A DNA stretch of 64,000 bases from Actinomadura opuntiae (GTDB lineage Bacteria; Actinomycetota; Actinomycetes; Streptosporangiales; Streptosporangiaceae): NCBI RefSeq assembly GCF_030283205.1, contig NZ_JASNWF010000020.1, positions 164,883 through 228,882 on the forward strand, read 5' to 3'. Below are positions 31,034-39,464 of this stretch, piece after piece (the stretch's first letter is position 1; each line of letters opens with the position of its first letter). A program made the translations under genes and the position numbers. The notes below the pieces were generated by a model that searched no databases, was not told where the DNA came from, and saw only the letters and a program-made list of their open reading frames with translations.

Positions 31034-32275
31034 TCAAGAACGAATTCGGAGCCGGTTCCGGGAGCGGGTCGGCAGGGAGTGGACCAGCGTCGCGGCGGCC
31101 GACACGGCGAGGCCGACCGGCGCCGCGGCCGCGTGGCCCGCGAGCGTCAGCGCGACGGCGAGCGCCGCGCCCGGCGCCCAGATCCAGGTCGGGACGGGGC
31201 GCGCGGGCCGTCCCCGCCGGCGCCGCGCGGCCTCGGCGGCCATCGGCGGGACGAGCGCGGGCAGCGCGGCGGCCAGCACCGTCAGCCAGTCCAGCAGCAT
31301 CCGGTCGACGCGCAGCGCGGCCAGCACCGCCCCGGGCGCCGCGACCGCCAGCACGCCCCACGCCCGCGCGCCGAACCGGCCGCCCTCTGGGAGGAAGCGG
31401 CGGACGGCGAGGGCGCCGGAGTGCACGGCGGCGAGCGTCGGCGCGACCACGGACGCGGCGACGAACAGGTTCGCGGCGGGCAGCCCGTCCGGCCCGGCCA
31501 GCACCGCGACGACGTCGGTGGAGCCGCTGGCGGCCGCGACGCCCGCGCCGACCACCGACGCGGCGAGCGCGGGCCCGACCAGCAGCGCGACGCAGGCCGC
31601 GAGGTCGCCGCGGCCGCGCAGGCCGGCGGTGAAGTCCGGCGCCCGGACCGCGAACACCGACACGTAGCCGATGTATCCGGCCAGGTCGGCGGCCAGCCCG
31701 GCGAGCGGGCCGTCCCGCGCGAACGACACCGGGGACGCGGGCGGCGGCAGCTTCACCGCGACGATCCCGATGAGCGCGATGGCGGTCAGGGTGGTGGCGA
31801 CGGCGATCGCGTTCCACCGCCCGCCGCCCGCGAGGAGCACCGCGACCAGCGGGACGGTCAGCGCGCAGACGCCGGCCGCGTCCGGCAGTCCCGCGAGCGC
31901 GGCGAGGGCCGCGCCGCCGAGCCCGACGTTGAAGCCGAACCAGCCCGCCATCGCGACCGCGAGCAGCGCGGTGAACGCGCGCTCGGCGAGCGGCGGCAGG
32001 TAGCGCGGCGCCAGCTCCGCCATGCCGGCGCCCTCGCCGGCGGGCGGGCGCAGGCCGAGCCGTCCCTGCGCGGCGAGCAGCGCGGTCATCACGGCACCGC
32101 CGACCGCGAGCACGACGACGGGCAGCGCGCCGCCGTGCCGCCCGCCGACCTGCGCGCCGAGCACCAGCGCGCCCGGCGCCGTCCCGATCCCGAGCCACGC
32201 CCCCGACGCCGACCGCCACGTCCGCCCCCCGCCGGACGCCGAGTCGCGGCGAGTCGTCGTTATGCGCGCCGTCAT
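31034..32275 (-). CDS. putative NCS1 (purine-cytosine permease)-like membrane transporter
   Basis: Integral membrane protein of 413 residues with about 11-12 hydrophobic segments. The first (WLGIGTAPGALVLGAQVGG) begins near residue 30. WFGFNVGLGGAAL and GYIGYVSVFAVRAPDFTAGL resemble the NCS1 substrate-binding helices, which makes a nucleobase or related cation plausible, but similarity is weak by eye. No soluble domains are present. The ATG at 32275 lies inside the loop of a 46-bp palindrome; a TTG 18 bases upstream is the alternative. It ends just before the paired operators of the dehydrogenase gene and follows the TIM-barrel gene in the same direction, across a likely terminator. Confidence 0.6.
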   Translation of the reverse strand: MTARITTTRRDSASGGGRTWRSASGAWLGIGTAPGALVLGAQVGGRHGGALPVVVLAVGGAVMTALLAAQGRLGLRPPAGEGAGMAELAPRYLPPLAERAFTALLAVAMAGWFGFNVGLGGAALAALAGLPDAAGVCALTVPLVAVLLAGGGRWNAIAVATTLTAIALIGIVAVKLPPPASPVSFARDGPLAGLAADLAGYIGYVSVFAVRAPDFTAGLRGRGDLAACVALLVGPALAASVVGAGVAAASGSTDVVAVLAGPDGLPAANLFVAASVVAPTLAAVHSGALAVRRFLPEGGRFGARAWGVLAVAAPGAVLAALRVDRMLLDWLTVLAAALPALVPPMAAEAARRRRGRPARPVPTWIWAPGAALAVALTLAGHAAAAPVGLAVSAAATLVHSLPTRSRNRLRIRS

Positions 32276-32291
32276 AACGGCGACTCGCCGC
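32246..32291. terminator. 46-bp palindromic element, copy 1 (end of the ABC-catabolic operon)
   Basis: Arms of 19 bases (32246-32264 and 32273-32291, one mismatch) surround an 8-base loop. It lies 22 bases past the stop of the TIM-barrel gene and overlaps the start of the permease gene. A close relative lies at 39465-39528, so this may be a mobile palindrome serving as a terminator. Confidence 0.7.
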
Positions 32292-32312
32292 AAGTGAACG
32301 TCGTTCGGGACG

Positions 32313-33113
32313 TCATTCGACGTGCCGGCCGAAGCGGGACAGGGCGAGGGCGAGGGCGTCCGGACCGGGCATGGACCACAGCTCGTCGTTGAAGATCTCC
32401 ACCTCGATCGGCCCGGTGTAGCCGGTGGCGTCCACGGCCTCGCGGAACCGGCGCAGCTCGACGCAGCCGTCGCCGAGCATGCCGCGCCCGGTCAGCACGC
32501 CCTCGGGCAGCGGCGTCACCCAGTCCGCGACCTGGAACAGCGCGATCCGGCCCTCCGCGCCCGCGCGCGCGATGCCGTCCCACACGGCCGGGTCCCACCA
32601 CAGGTGGTAGGTGTCGACCATGACGCCGACCTGGGCCGGGGGGAAGGGCGCCGCCAGGTCGAGGGCCTGGCCGAGGGTGGAGACGACGCACCGGTCCGAG
32701 CAGTACATCGGGTGCAGCGGCTCCAGAGCGAGCCGGACGCCGTGCTCGCCCGCGTACGGCGCGAGCTCGGCGAGCAGGTCGGCGACCCGCGACCGGGCGG
32801 CGTCCAGGTCCCGGGACCCCTCCGGCAGGCCCCCGCTGACCAGGCACAGGACGGGTGCGCCCAGCGCCGCGGCCTCCTCGACGGCGCGCCGGTTGTCCTC
32901 CAGCGCGTCCGGCCGCTGGAAGAACCCGCCCCGGCACAGCGAGGTGACGGCCAGGCCGTGCTCCTGGACGAGCTTGGCGGTGCGGGTCAGCCCGTACTCG
33001 GCGACGGGCTCGCGCCACAGGCCCACGCCCGCTCCGGCCGCCGCGCAGCCGGCGAGCAGGTCGGGCACGGGCCAGTGCCGGGTCGTCCACTGGTTGAGGC
33101 TGAACCTGGTCAT
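32313..33113 (-). CDS. sugar phosphate isomerase/epimerase (TIM barrel)
   Basis: Cytosolic TIM-barrel enzyme of 266 residues of the xylose-isomerase-like superfamily. Motifs: RFSLNQWTTRHWPVPDLL at the start, VRLALEPLHPMYCSDRC with the metal-binding Glu near residue 127, VGVMVDTYHLWWDP with Asp and His near 166-169, and IEVEIFNDELWSMPG with the last Glu near 236. All four usual metal ligands have candidates. It overlaps the DUF993 gene by 4 bases and is the last gene of the six-gene operon. It probably isomerises or epimerises an intermediate made by the neighbouring oxidoreductase; the exact sugar is unknown. Confidence 0.88.
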   Translation of the reverse strand: MTRFSLNQWTTRHWPVPDLLAGCAAAGAGVGLWREPVAEYGLTRTAKLVQEHGLAVTSLCRGGFFQRPDALEDNRRAVEEAAALGAPVLCLVSGGLPEGSRDLDAARSRVADLLAELAPYAGEHGVRLALEPLHPMYCSDRCVVSTLGQALDLAAPFPPAQVGVMVDTYHLWWDPAVWDGIARAGAEGRIALFQVADWVTPLPEGVLTGRGMLGDGCVELRRFREAVDATGYTGPIEVEIFNDELWSMPGPDALALALSRFGRHVE

Positions 33114-34240
33114 GCGGCTCCTTGGACGGTCAGCCAGGCGCGCATCCGGGCGGCGGCCAGGTCCGGGTCGGGGAAGAGCCCCGCCGCGTCGGCGAGCCGG
33201 AACAGTCGGGACAGGTGCGGGACGGACCGCGCCGACTCCAGCCCGCCGACCATCCGGAAGTGCCGCTGGCGGCCGGCCAGCCAGGCGAGGAACACGACGC
33301 CGGTCTTGTAGTAGAAGGTGGGGGTCTCGAAGAGGTGCCGGGCGAGCGGCAGGGTCGGCGCGAAGATCGCGTCGTAGTCGTCCGAGCCCTTGTCGAGGGC
33401 GTGCAGCGCGGCGGCGGCGGCCGGGGCGATCGGGTCGAAGATGCCGAGCAGCGCGTCGCTGTGCCCCTCGGCGTCCCCCTTGATCAGCTCCGGGTAGTTG
33501 AAGTCGTCGCCGGTGTAGAGCCGGACGCCGGACGGCAGCCGCCGCCGGAACGCGATCTCCCGGTCCGCGTCCAGCAGCGAGATCTTCACGCCGTCGACCG
33601 CCGCGGCGTGCTCGCCGATCAGCGCCAGGACCGCGTCGGCGGCGGCGTCCAGGTCGGACGAGCCCCAGTAGCCCTCCAGCGCCGGGTCGAACATCGGCCC
33701 GAGCCAGTGCAGGACGGCCGGGTTCCGCAGCTGCGGCAGCAGCCGCCCGTACACCGCCGCGTAGTCCTCCGGCCCGCGCGCGGCGGCGGCGAGGTGGCGG
33801 CTCGCCATCAGCACCGGGACGGCCCCGGCGCCCTCGACGACGCCGAGCTGCTCCTCGTACGCGGCCGTGATCTGCTCCAGCGTGGCGGGGCCGGGCGGGA
33901 GCTGGTCGGTGCCCGCGCCGCAGACGATCCGGCCGCCGACTGAAAGCGCTTCCTCACTGCTGCGCACGATGAGCTCGCGGGTCGTCGCCCAGTCCAGCCC
34001 CATGCCGCGCTGCGCGGTGTCCATCGCCTCCGCGACGCCCAGCCCGTACGACCACAGGTGGCGGCGGAACGCCAGCGTCGCGTCCCAGTCCAGCGAGTCG
34101 CCGAACGGGTCGACGACCACGTGCGCGGCGGCGTAGGCCACCCGCGACGACGGCGGCCCGGGCGGCGGGGGATAGGCGCGCGGCTCGCCCATCGTGTACG
34201 GGACGAGCGTCCCGTCCGGCTCCGGCAGCTCGATCTTCAT
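33110..34240 (-). CDS. DUF993, dihydrodipicolinate-synthase-like protein
   Basis: Cytosolic (beta/alpha)8 protein of 376 residues, distantly related to the DHDPS/NAL aldolase superfamily. Blocks seen: SLDWDATLAFRRHLWSYGLGVAEAMDTAQRG is split by family convention near residues 50-80, CGAGTDQLPPG near 105, VDGVKISLLDADREI near 212 with a lysine in the Schiff-base region, and GVRLYTGDDFNYPELIKGD near 232. It overlaps both neighbours by 4 bases (ATGA), so translation is coupled. In actinobacterial sugar-acid clusters this family travels with Gfo/Idh/MocA and TIM-barrel isomerase genes, as here. An aldolase role is inferred from fold and context only. Confidence 0.82.
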   Translation of the reverse strand: MKIELPEPDGTLVPYTMGEPRAYPPPPGPPSSRVAYAAAHVVVDPFGDSLDWDATLAFRRHLWSYGLGVAEAMDTAQRGMGLDWATTRELIVRSSEEALSVGGRIVCGAGTDQLPPGPATLEQITAAYEEQLGVVEGAGAVPVLMASRHLAAAARGPEDYAAVYGRLLPQLRNPAVLHWLGPMFDPALEGYWGSSDLDAAADAVLALIGEHAAAVDGVKISLLDADREIAFRRRLPSGVRLYTGDDFNYPELIKGDAEGHSDALLGIFDPIAPAAAAALHALDKGSDDYDAIFAPTLPLARHLFETPTFYYKTGVVFLAWLAGRQRHFRMVGGLESARSVPHLSRLFRLADAAGLFPDPDLAAARMRAWLTVQGAA

Positions 34241-35385
34241 CGCCGCAGCTCCGGCACCTCGAGGCGGCGGCCCTCGCGCCACGCCTTCAGCCCCAGCTCG
34301 GCGAGCTGCACGCCGCGCGCGCCCGCGTAGAAGTCCCACGCGAACGGCGCGTCCTCGGTGACGTGCCGCAGGAACATCTCCCACTGCGTCTTGAAGCCGT
34401 TGTCGAACTCGGTGTTGTCGGGGATCTCCTGCCACTGCGCGCGGAAGTCCTCGGTCGCCGGCAGGTCCGGGTTCCACACCGGCTTCGGCGTCATCGACCG
34501 GTGCTGGACGCGGCAGCGCCGCAGCCCCGCGACCGCCGAGCCCTCCGTCCCGTCCACCTGGAACTCGACCAGCTCGTCGCGGAACACCCGGGTCGTCCAG
34601 GACGAGTTGATCTGCGCGACGATCCCGCCGTCCAGCTCGAAGACCCCGTACGCGGCGTCGTCGGCGGTCGCCTCGTAGGGCTTGCCGTCCTCGTCCACCC
34701 GCTCGGGGATGTGCGTCGCGCCGAGCGCCTGCACCGACCGGACCGGCGCGATCGCGTCGAGCACGTACCGCCAGTGGCAGAACATGTCGAGGATGATGCC
34801 GCCGCCGTCCTCGGCCCGGTAGTTCCAGGACGGCCGCTGCGCCTCCTGCCAGTCGCCCTCGAACACCCAGTAGCCGAACTCGCCGCGCACCGACAGGATC
34901 CGGCCGAAGAAGCCGCCGTCGATCAGCCGCTTGAGCTTCAGCAGCCCCGGCAGGAACAGCTTGTCCTGCACCACGCCGTGCTTGATGCCGGCCTCGTCGG
35001 CGAGCTTGGCCAGCGCGAGCGCGCCGTCCAGGTCTTCGGCCAGCGGCTTCTCGGTGTAGACGTGCTTGCCGGCCGCGACCGCCTTGCGGATCGCCTCGAC
35101 GCGGGCGCTGGTGACCTGCGCGTCGAAGTAGACCTCGACGTCCGGACGGGCCAGCGCCTCGTCCAGGTCGGTCGTCCAGGCGTCCAGCCCGTGCCGCGCT
35201 GCGAGGTCGCGCAGCTTCACCTCGGACCGTCCGACCAGCACCGGCTCCGGCCACAGGTCGGTGCCGTCCGCCAGCCGCAGCCCGCCCTGCTCGCGGATCG
35301 CGAGGATCGACCGCAGCAGGTGCTGCCGGTATCCCATCCGGCCGGTGACGCCGTTCATGACGATCCCGATGGACTTGCGTGCCAT
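34237..35385 (-). CDS. Gfo/Idh/MocA-family oxidoreductase
   Basis: NAD(P)-dependent oxidoreductase of 382 residues. The N-terminal Rossmann fold carries GIVMNGVTGRMG near residue 7 in place of the classic GxGxxG. VYFDAQVTSARVEAIRKAVAAGKHVYTEKPLAEDL holds the conserved EKP motif, with Lys near residue 105. The C-terminal half has GGGIILDMFCHWRYVLD, with a catalytic-type His in the expected place. ATG 35385 is preceded by GGAAGGAACGGG. It overlaps the DUF993 gene by 4 bases. Enzymes of this type oxidise a hydroxyl of a sugar or inositol to a ketone. With the isomerase and the DUF1080-like domain nearby, a 3-keto-sugar route is possible. Confidence 0.9.
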   Translation of the reverse strand: MARKSIGIVMNGVTGRMGYRQHLLRSILAIREQGGLRLADGTDLWPEPVLVGRSEVKLRDLAARHGLDAWTTDLDEALARPDVEVYFDAQVTSARVEAIRKAVAAGKHVYTEKPLAEDLDGALALAKLADEAGIKHGVVQDKLFLPGLLKLKRLIDGGFFGRILSVRGEFGYWVFEGDWQEAQRPSWNYRAEDGGGIILDMFCHWRYVLDAIAPVRSVQALGATHIPERVDEDGKPYEATADDAAYGVFELDGGIVAQINSSWTTRVFRDELVEFQVDGTEGSAVAGLRRCRVQHRSMTPKPVWNPDLPATEDFRAQWQEIPDNTEFDNGFKTQWEMFLRHVTEDAPFAWDFYAGARGVQLAELGLKAWREGRRLEVPELRR

Positions 35386-35434
35386 CCCGTTCCTTCCCAA
35401 GCCTTCGTGTCGTAGGCAGTGTTGAGAGAGCCGA

Positions 35435-36262
35435 CTAGTCGAGCGCCGCGCCGGCGCCGAGCAGCTTGCGGATCCGGCCGGTGACGCGGGCGAACTCCGG
35501 CTGCGCCATCGTCTCGGCGTAGTCCCGCTTCGGCGGCAGGTCGACGTCGATGACCTCGGCGATCGTGCCGGGCCGGTCGGTCATCACCACGACCCGGTTC
35601 GCCAGGTACGCGGCCTCGGCGACCGAGTGAGTGACGAGCAGGACGGTCGTGCCGGTCTCCCGCCAGATCCGGTTCATCTCGATGTTGAGCTGCTCGCGGG
35701 TGAGGGCGTCGAGCGCGCCGAACGGCTCGTCCATCAGCAGGACGGGCGGTTCGTGCAGCAGCGCCCGGCACAGCGCGACCCGCTGCTGCATGCCGCCGGA
35801 CAGCTCGTGCGGCAGCGCGTCCTCGAACCCGGTCAGCCCGGTCATCTCGATCAGCTCGGCGGTGCGCCGGCGCGCCTGCTCGGCGGGCATCTTGCGCATC
35901 TCCGCCTGGAGCAGGATGTTCTTGCGGGCGCTGCGCCACTCCAGCAGCGCGGCCCGCTGGAACACGTACCCGATGTCGGCGCGCGGCGCGGTGACCCGCT
36001 CGCCGCGCAGCAGCACGGACCCGGTCGACGGCTTGAGCAGCCCGGCGACCAGCTTCAGCAGCGTCGACTTCCCGCAGCCGGACGGCCCGACGATCGCGAC
36101 GAACTCTCCCATCGGGACGTCCAGCGACACCTCGCGCAGCGCGGTGACGTCGCGCTTCTTGCTGCGGAACCGGACGGCCACCTCGTCGATCCGCACGGCG
36201 GTCGCCTGCTCCGCCGCGGCCCTGCTCGGTTCGCTCATGGTCTTCATCGCCCGTCCCGTCAT
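35435..36262 (-). CDS. ABC transporter ATPase, nitrate/sulfonate/taurine (SsuB/TauB) type
   Basis: Cytosolic nucleotide-binding subunit of 275 residues. Walker A is GPSGCGKST near residue 59, the Q-loop is FQRAALLEW near 100, the signature is LSGGMQQR near 155, Walker B is VLLMDEPFGALD near 178, and the H-loop is LLVTHS near 211. The start at 36262 overlaps the binding-protein stop by 4 bases; ATG codons 5 and 8 residues further in are alternatives. It serves with the permease and binding protein encoded immediately upstream. Confidence 0.95.
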   Translation of the reverse strand: MTGRAMKTMSEPSRAAAEQATAVRIDEVAVRFRSKKRDVTALREVSLDVPMGEFVAIVGPSGCGKSTLLKLVAGLLKPSTGSVLLRGERVTAPRADIGYVFQRAALLEWRSARKNILLQAEMRKMPAEQARRRTAELIEMTGLTGFEDALPHELSGGMQQRVALCRALLHEPPVLLMDEPFGALDALTREQLNIEMNRIWRETGTTVLLVTHSVAEAAYLANRVVVMTDRPGTIAEVIDVDLPPKRDYAETMAQPEFARVTGRIRKLLGAGAALD

Positions 36263-37281
36263 CCCTGCGCCGCCACCTGCGGCGACCAGTACTTCGAGGG
36301 CGCCTCGGCCTTGCCGATGACCCCGGTCTGCTGGAACAGCGCGATCGTCTGCTTCCAGTCGTCCTCGGTGTTGACGCCCGGCGCCTTGCCCTGCGTCGCC
36401 GGGGTGTGCAGCAGCGTGAGGGTGGTCTTGAACTGCTCGGTCACCACCGGGGTGGCGGGCAGCTGCTCGGACGCGCCGGCCATGCTGGCGACGGCGCCCG
36501 CCGGGTCGGCCTCGGCGGCGGCCCAGGCCTCGCTGGTGGCCGCGGCCATGTCCTTGGCCAGGCCGCCGTCGCTCTTCAGCTTCCGCTCGCCGACGATCAG
36601 GCCGTTGGAGAAGAAGTTGACGCCGAAGTCGGCGTAGCGCAGGTAGGACACCGGCTTGCCGGACTTGGCGGCCACCGTCGGGCCCTGGTCGTTGGCGAAC
36701 CCGACCAGCCCGTCGGCCTTGCCGGAGATCACCGCGGCGATCTTGCCGGCGGGGTCGGTGTTCTGCAGCGGGACGTCGCCGTCCGACAGCCCGTTCTTCT
36801 TCAGGAAGACCGGGAACGTGCGCGAGAGCGCGTCGCCCGCCGTGATGGCGATCTTCTTGCCCTTCAGGTCGGCGGGCTTCTTGAGGTTCTTGGAGCTGAA
36901 CGCCTGCACGGACGCGGGCGTCGTCTGCAGGAACACGCCGATGCTCTTGATCGGCATGCCCTTGTCGACGGCGGACAGCAGCGCCGGGGTGTCGGCCCAG
37001 CCGAAGTCGGTCTGCCCGGCGCCGGTCGCCTGGACGGTCTTCTGCGAGCCCTGGCCCGCCTTGATCTCCAGGTCGATGCCGTGCTTCTCGTAGATGCCCT
37101 TCTTCTTGCCGTAGTAGAAGGGCGCGTGCTCGCCGTAGGGATACCAGTTGAGGGTGAGCGTGACCTTCTTCAGCTTCTTGCCCGAGGCGCTGGTGCTCTC
37201 GTCGGAGCCCCCGCCGCAGGCGGCGCCCGCGAGCGCCACGGCCGGAGCCAGGACGGCGGCGGCGAAGATGCGGAGTTTCAT
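36259..37281 (-). CDS. ABC substrate-binding lipoprotein, NMT1/THI5-like
   Basis: Extracellular lipoprotein of 340 residues. The signal peptide ends in the lipobox LAGAAC, with Cys near residue 22. The mature part begins VTLTLNWYPYGEHAPFYYG, the hallmark of NMT1/THI5-like proteins, which bind pyrimidine precursors, riboflavin-like or small organic acids. IEIKAGQG-type and GWADTPALLSAVDKG segments follow. GGAGGACC is the ribosome site. Placed in a sugar-catabolic operon under LacI control, its ligand may be a sugar acid or nucleoside-like glycoside; the family itself argues for a pyrimidine or aromatic ligand. The question is open. Confidence 0.88.
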   Translation of the reverse strand: MKLRIFAAAVLAPAVALAGAACGGGSDESTSASGKKLKKVTLTLNWYPYGEHAPFYYGKKKGIYEKHGIDLEIKAGQGSQKTVQATGAGQTDFGWADTPALLSAVDKGMPIKSIGVFLQTTPASVQAFSSKNLKKPADLKGKKIAITAGDALSRTFPVFLKKNGLSDGDVPLQNTDPAGKIAAVISGKADGLVGFANDQGPTVAAKSGKPVSYLRYADFGVNFFSNGLIVGERKLKSDGGLAKDMAAATSEAWAAAEADPAGAVASMAGASEQLPATPVVTEQFKTTLTLLHTPATQGKAPGVNTEDDWKQTIALFQQTGVIGKAEAPSKYWSPQVAAQG

Positions 37282-37340
37282 GGGACGGTCCTCCATGGGT
37301 GGGTGGGGTCCCGGCCGGCCGGCCGGTTCGTGGAGGCGGG

Positions 37341-38267
37341 TCAGTAGGTCGTGGTGACCGAGTCGCCGCGCCGGCTGGCGTGCCAGGGGAGCAGCAGCTT
37401 CTCGGCGATCTCCACGACGACGAACAGCACGACGCCGATGGCCGACATCACCAGCAGCCCGGCGAACAGCATCGGGGTGTCGATGTTGCCGTTGGCCTGC
37501 AGGATCACGTAGCCGAGGCCCTCGTTCGCGCCGACGAACTCGCCGACCACGGCGCCGGTGACGGCCAGCGTGACCGCGACCTTCAGGCCGGAGAACAGGT
37601 GCGGCAGCGACGCGGGGAGCCGGATCTTGGTGAAGGTCGCGTAGGCGCTCGCGCCCATCGTGGACGACAGCTGCAGCATCTCCGGGTCGACCGCCTTCAG
37701 CCCGGCGACCATCGAGATCACCACCGGGAAGAACGCGATCAGCACCGCGACGACGATCTTGGGGCCGATGCCGAAGCCGAGCCAGACCACGAACAGCGGG
37801 GCGATCGCGATCTTGGGGATGACCTGCGCGAACAGCAGGATGGGGTAGAGGGTGCGCTCGACCGTGGCCGAGTACACCATGAGGACGGCGGCGGCGACCC
37901 CGATGACGACCGCGAGCGCGAAGCCGATCAGGGTCTCGTAGGTGGTGACCCACGTGTGGTGCCAGATGTAGCCCCACTTGTCGCCCATCAGCCGCAGCGT
38001 CGTCCACGGCGAGGGCACCAGGTACGCCTCGACCAGTTTGAACGCGGTGATCGCCCACCAGGCGGCGAAGCACGCCACCAGCAGCGCGACCGGCCGCCAC
38101 GCCGACTCCAGCGCGTTCGCGATCCGCTCGCCCGTGCCGGGCCGGTCGCGTTCGACCACGCCCGCGGCGTCCGGCGCGGGCTTCGCGCTGGTCGTCCCCT
38201 GAGGCCGGCGGAGCCGGTTCGGGGGGCGCGGGGGGTCGTCCCCCCTCGAAAGGTCCTGACTCACCAT
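37341..38267 (-). CDS. ABC transporter permease, SsuC/TauC type
   Basis: Membrane subunit of 308 residues. A 55-residue cytosolic N-terminal tail rich in Pro and Arg precedes about six helices. The EAA-loop motif contacting the ATPase is seen around KAVDPEMLQLSSTMGASAYA near residue 193, followed by IRLPASLPHLFSGLKVAV. It is the first gene of the leftward operon. The paired LacI operators lie 22-46 bases ahead of its start codon, ideally placed to block transcription. Confidence 0.93.
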   Translation of the reverse strand: MVSQDLSRGDDPPRPPNRLRRPQGTTSAKPAPDAAGVVERDRPGTGERIANALESAWRPVALLVACFAAWWAITAFKLVEAYLVPSPWTTLRLMGDKWGYIWHHTWVTTYETLIGFALAVVIGVAAAVLMVYSATVERTLYPILLFAQVIPKIAIAPLFVVWLGFGIGPKIVVAVLIAFFPVVISMVAGLKAVDPEMLQLSSTMGASAYATFTKIRLPASLPHLFSGLKVAVTLAVTGAVVGEFVGANEGLGYVILQANGNIDTPMLFAGLLVMSAIGVVLFVVVEIAEKLLLPWHASRRGDSVTTTY

Positions 38268-38288
38268 GGTTCCTCCGGACGGTGCCGA

Positions 38289-38313
38289 GAAAGCGCGTTC
38301 AGAAAGCGCTTTC
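38289..38313. promoter_or_regulatory. tandem LacI-type operators between the ABC operon and lacI-family gene
   Basis: GAAAGCGCGTTC (38289-38300, one change) and GAAAGCGCTTTC (38302-38313, perfect, within CAGAAAGCGCTTTCTGA) have centres 13 bp apart, as in the pair at 30981-31006. The site lies between divergent promoters, so it should control both the operon and the regulator gene. Confidence 0.88.
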
Positions 38314-38398
38314 TGAGGTACCGTAAGAACCGGCGCCCGGCGCGGTCAAGAGGGTCTCCCCAAGAGATCCGCCGCGCGGCGCCCCGATGAGGAGCGCG

Positions 38399-39457
38399 AT
38401 GTCCGAGGCGGTGGGGGAGGAGCGCACCGGGGACCATGCGTACGTGACGCTGCAGGACGTCGCCCGGCAGGCCGAGGTGTCGCTGGCCACCGCGTCCCGC
38501 GTCCTCAACGGGACGTCGCAGGTCAGGGCGGACCTGCGGGAGCGGGTGCTGGCCGCCGCCGCCGAGCTGAGCTACACCCCGAACGCGCACGCGCAGGCCC
38601 TCGCCAGCTCCTCCAGCAAGTCCGTCGGGGTGATCTGCCACGACGTCAGCGACCCCTACTTCGCCGCCGTCGCCCGCGGCGTCATGCGCACCGCCGCCGA
38701 GCACGGGATGCTGGTCATGCTGGCCAGCACGTTCCGCGACCCGTCCCGCGAGATCGAGTACGTGGCGATGCTGCGCGCCCAGCGGGCCCGCGCGATCCTG
38801 CTGATCGGCTCCGGCTTCGAGGACCGCGACTGGGAGCGCTCGATGGGCGCCGAGCTCGACCCCTACCAGCGCACCGGCGGCCGCGTCGCGGTGCTCAGCC
38901 GGCACCGCAGCCTCAAGGTCGACGCCGTGCTGCCGCAGAACCGGGAGGGCGCGGCGGCGCTCGCCCGCGCGCTGCTCGACCTCGGCCACCGCGACTTCGC
39001 CGTGCTCAGCGGCCCGCGCGCGCTCACCACCGTCGCCGACCGGCTCGGCGGGTTCACCGAGGCGCTCGGCGAGGCGGGCGTGCGGGTGCCGGAGGAGCAC
39101 ATCGTCGAGGCGTCCTTCACCCGGGACGGCGGGTACCGCGCGGCGACCGAGCTGCTGCGCCGCTCGACCCGCCCGACCTGCGTGTTCGCCGTCACCGACG
39201 TGATGGCGATCGGCGCGCTCGCCGCGCTGCGCGACCACGGCGTCGCGGTGCCGGGCGAGATGTCCCTCGCCGGGTTCGACGACGTCCCGATCGTGCGCGA
39301 CCTGACCCCGCCGCTCACCACGGTCGCGCTGCCGCTGGAGGCGATGGGCGAGCGCGTCATGGGCCTCGCGCTGCGCGAGCCGGCCACCCGCCGCAGCCGC
39401 ATCGAGCGCGTCGCCGGCCACGTCATCCTGCGCGACAGCACCGCCGCCCCCCGCTGA
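38399..39457 (+). CDS. LacI-family transcriptional repressor
   Basis: DNA-binding regulator of 352 residues. The helix-turn-helix VTLQDVARQAEVSLATASRVLNG is at about residues 16-38 in standard LacI form and is followed by the hinge helix (AQALASSSSKSVGV). The periplasmic-binding-like effector domain fills the rest (VICHDVSDPYFAAVARGV, TCVFAVTDVMAIGALAAL, LAGFDDVPIVRDLTPPLTTV). ATG 38399 has GAGGAG six bases ahead; ATG 38387 is in frame but poorly placed. Palindromic operators at 38289 and 30981 match the general GAAAGCGCTTTC type bound by LacI-family proteins. The effector is probably the transported sugar derivative. Confidence 0.93.
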   Translation: MSEAVGEERTGDHAYVTLQDVARQAEVSLATASRVLNGTSQVRADLRERVLAAAAELSYTPNAHAQALASSSSKSVGVICHDVSDPYFAAVARGVMRTAAEHGMLVMLASTFRDPSREIEYVAMLRAQRARAILLIGSGFEDRDWERSMGAELDPYQRTGGRVAVLSRHRSLKVDAVLPQNREGAAALARALLDLGHRDFAVLSGPRALTTVADRLGGFTEALGEAGVRVPEEHIVEASFTRDGGYRAATELLRRSTRPTCVFAVTDVMAIGALAALRDHGVAVPGEMSLAGFDDVPIVRDLTPPLTTVALPLEAMGERVMGLALREPATRRSRIERVAGHVILRDSTAAPR

Positions 39458-39464
39458 CCTCTCT

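Noticed and set aside
32239..32312. TPP or other riboswitch ahead of the NCS1-like permease
   Set aside because: I looked for thiamine-box sequence because of the NMT1-like and NCS1-like proteins, but only the 46-bp palindrome is present.
33942..33953. GAAAGCGCTTCC, resembling the LacI operator, inside the DUF993 gene
   Set aside because: It is a single imperfect site inside a coding region and encodes ordinary family sequence; it lacks the paired 13-bp arrangement of the two promoter sites.
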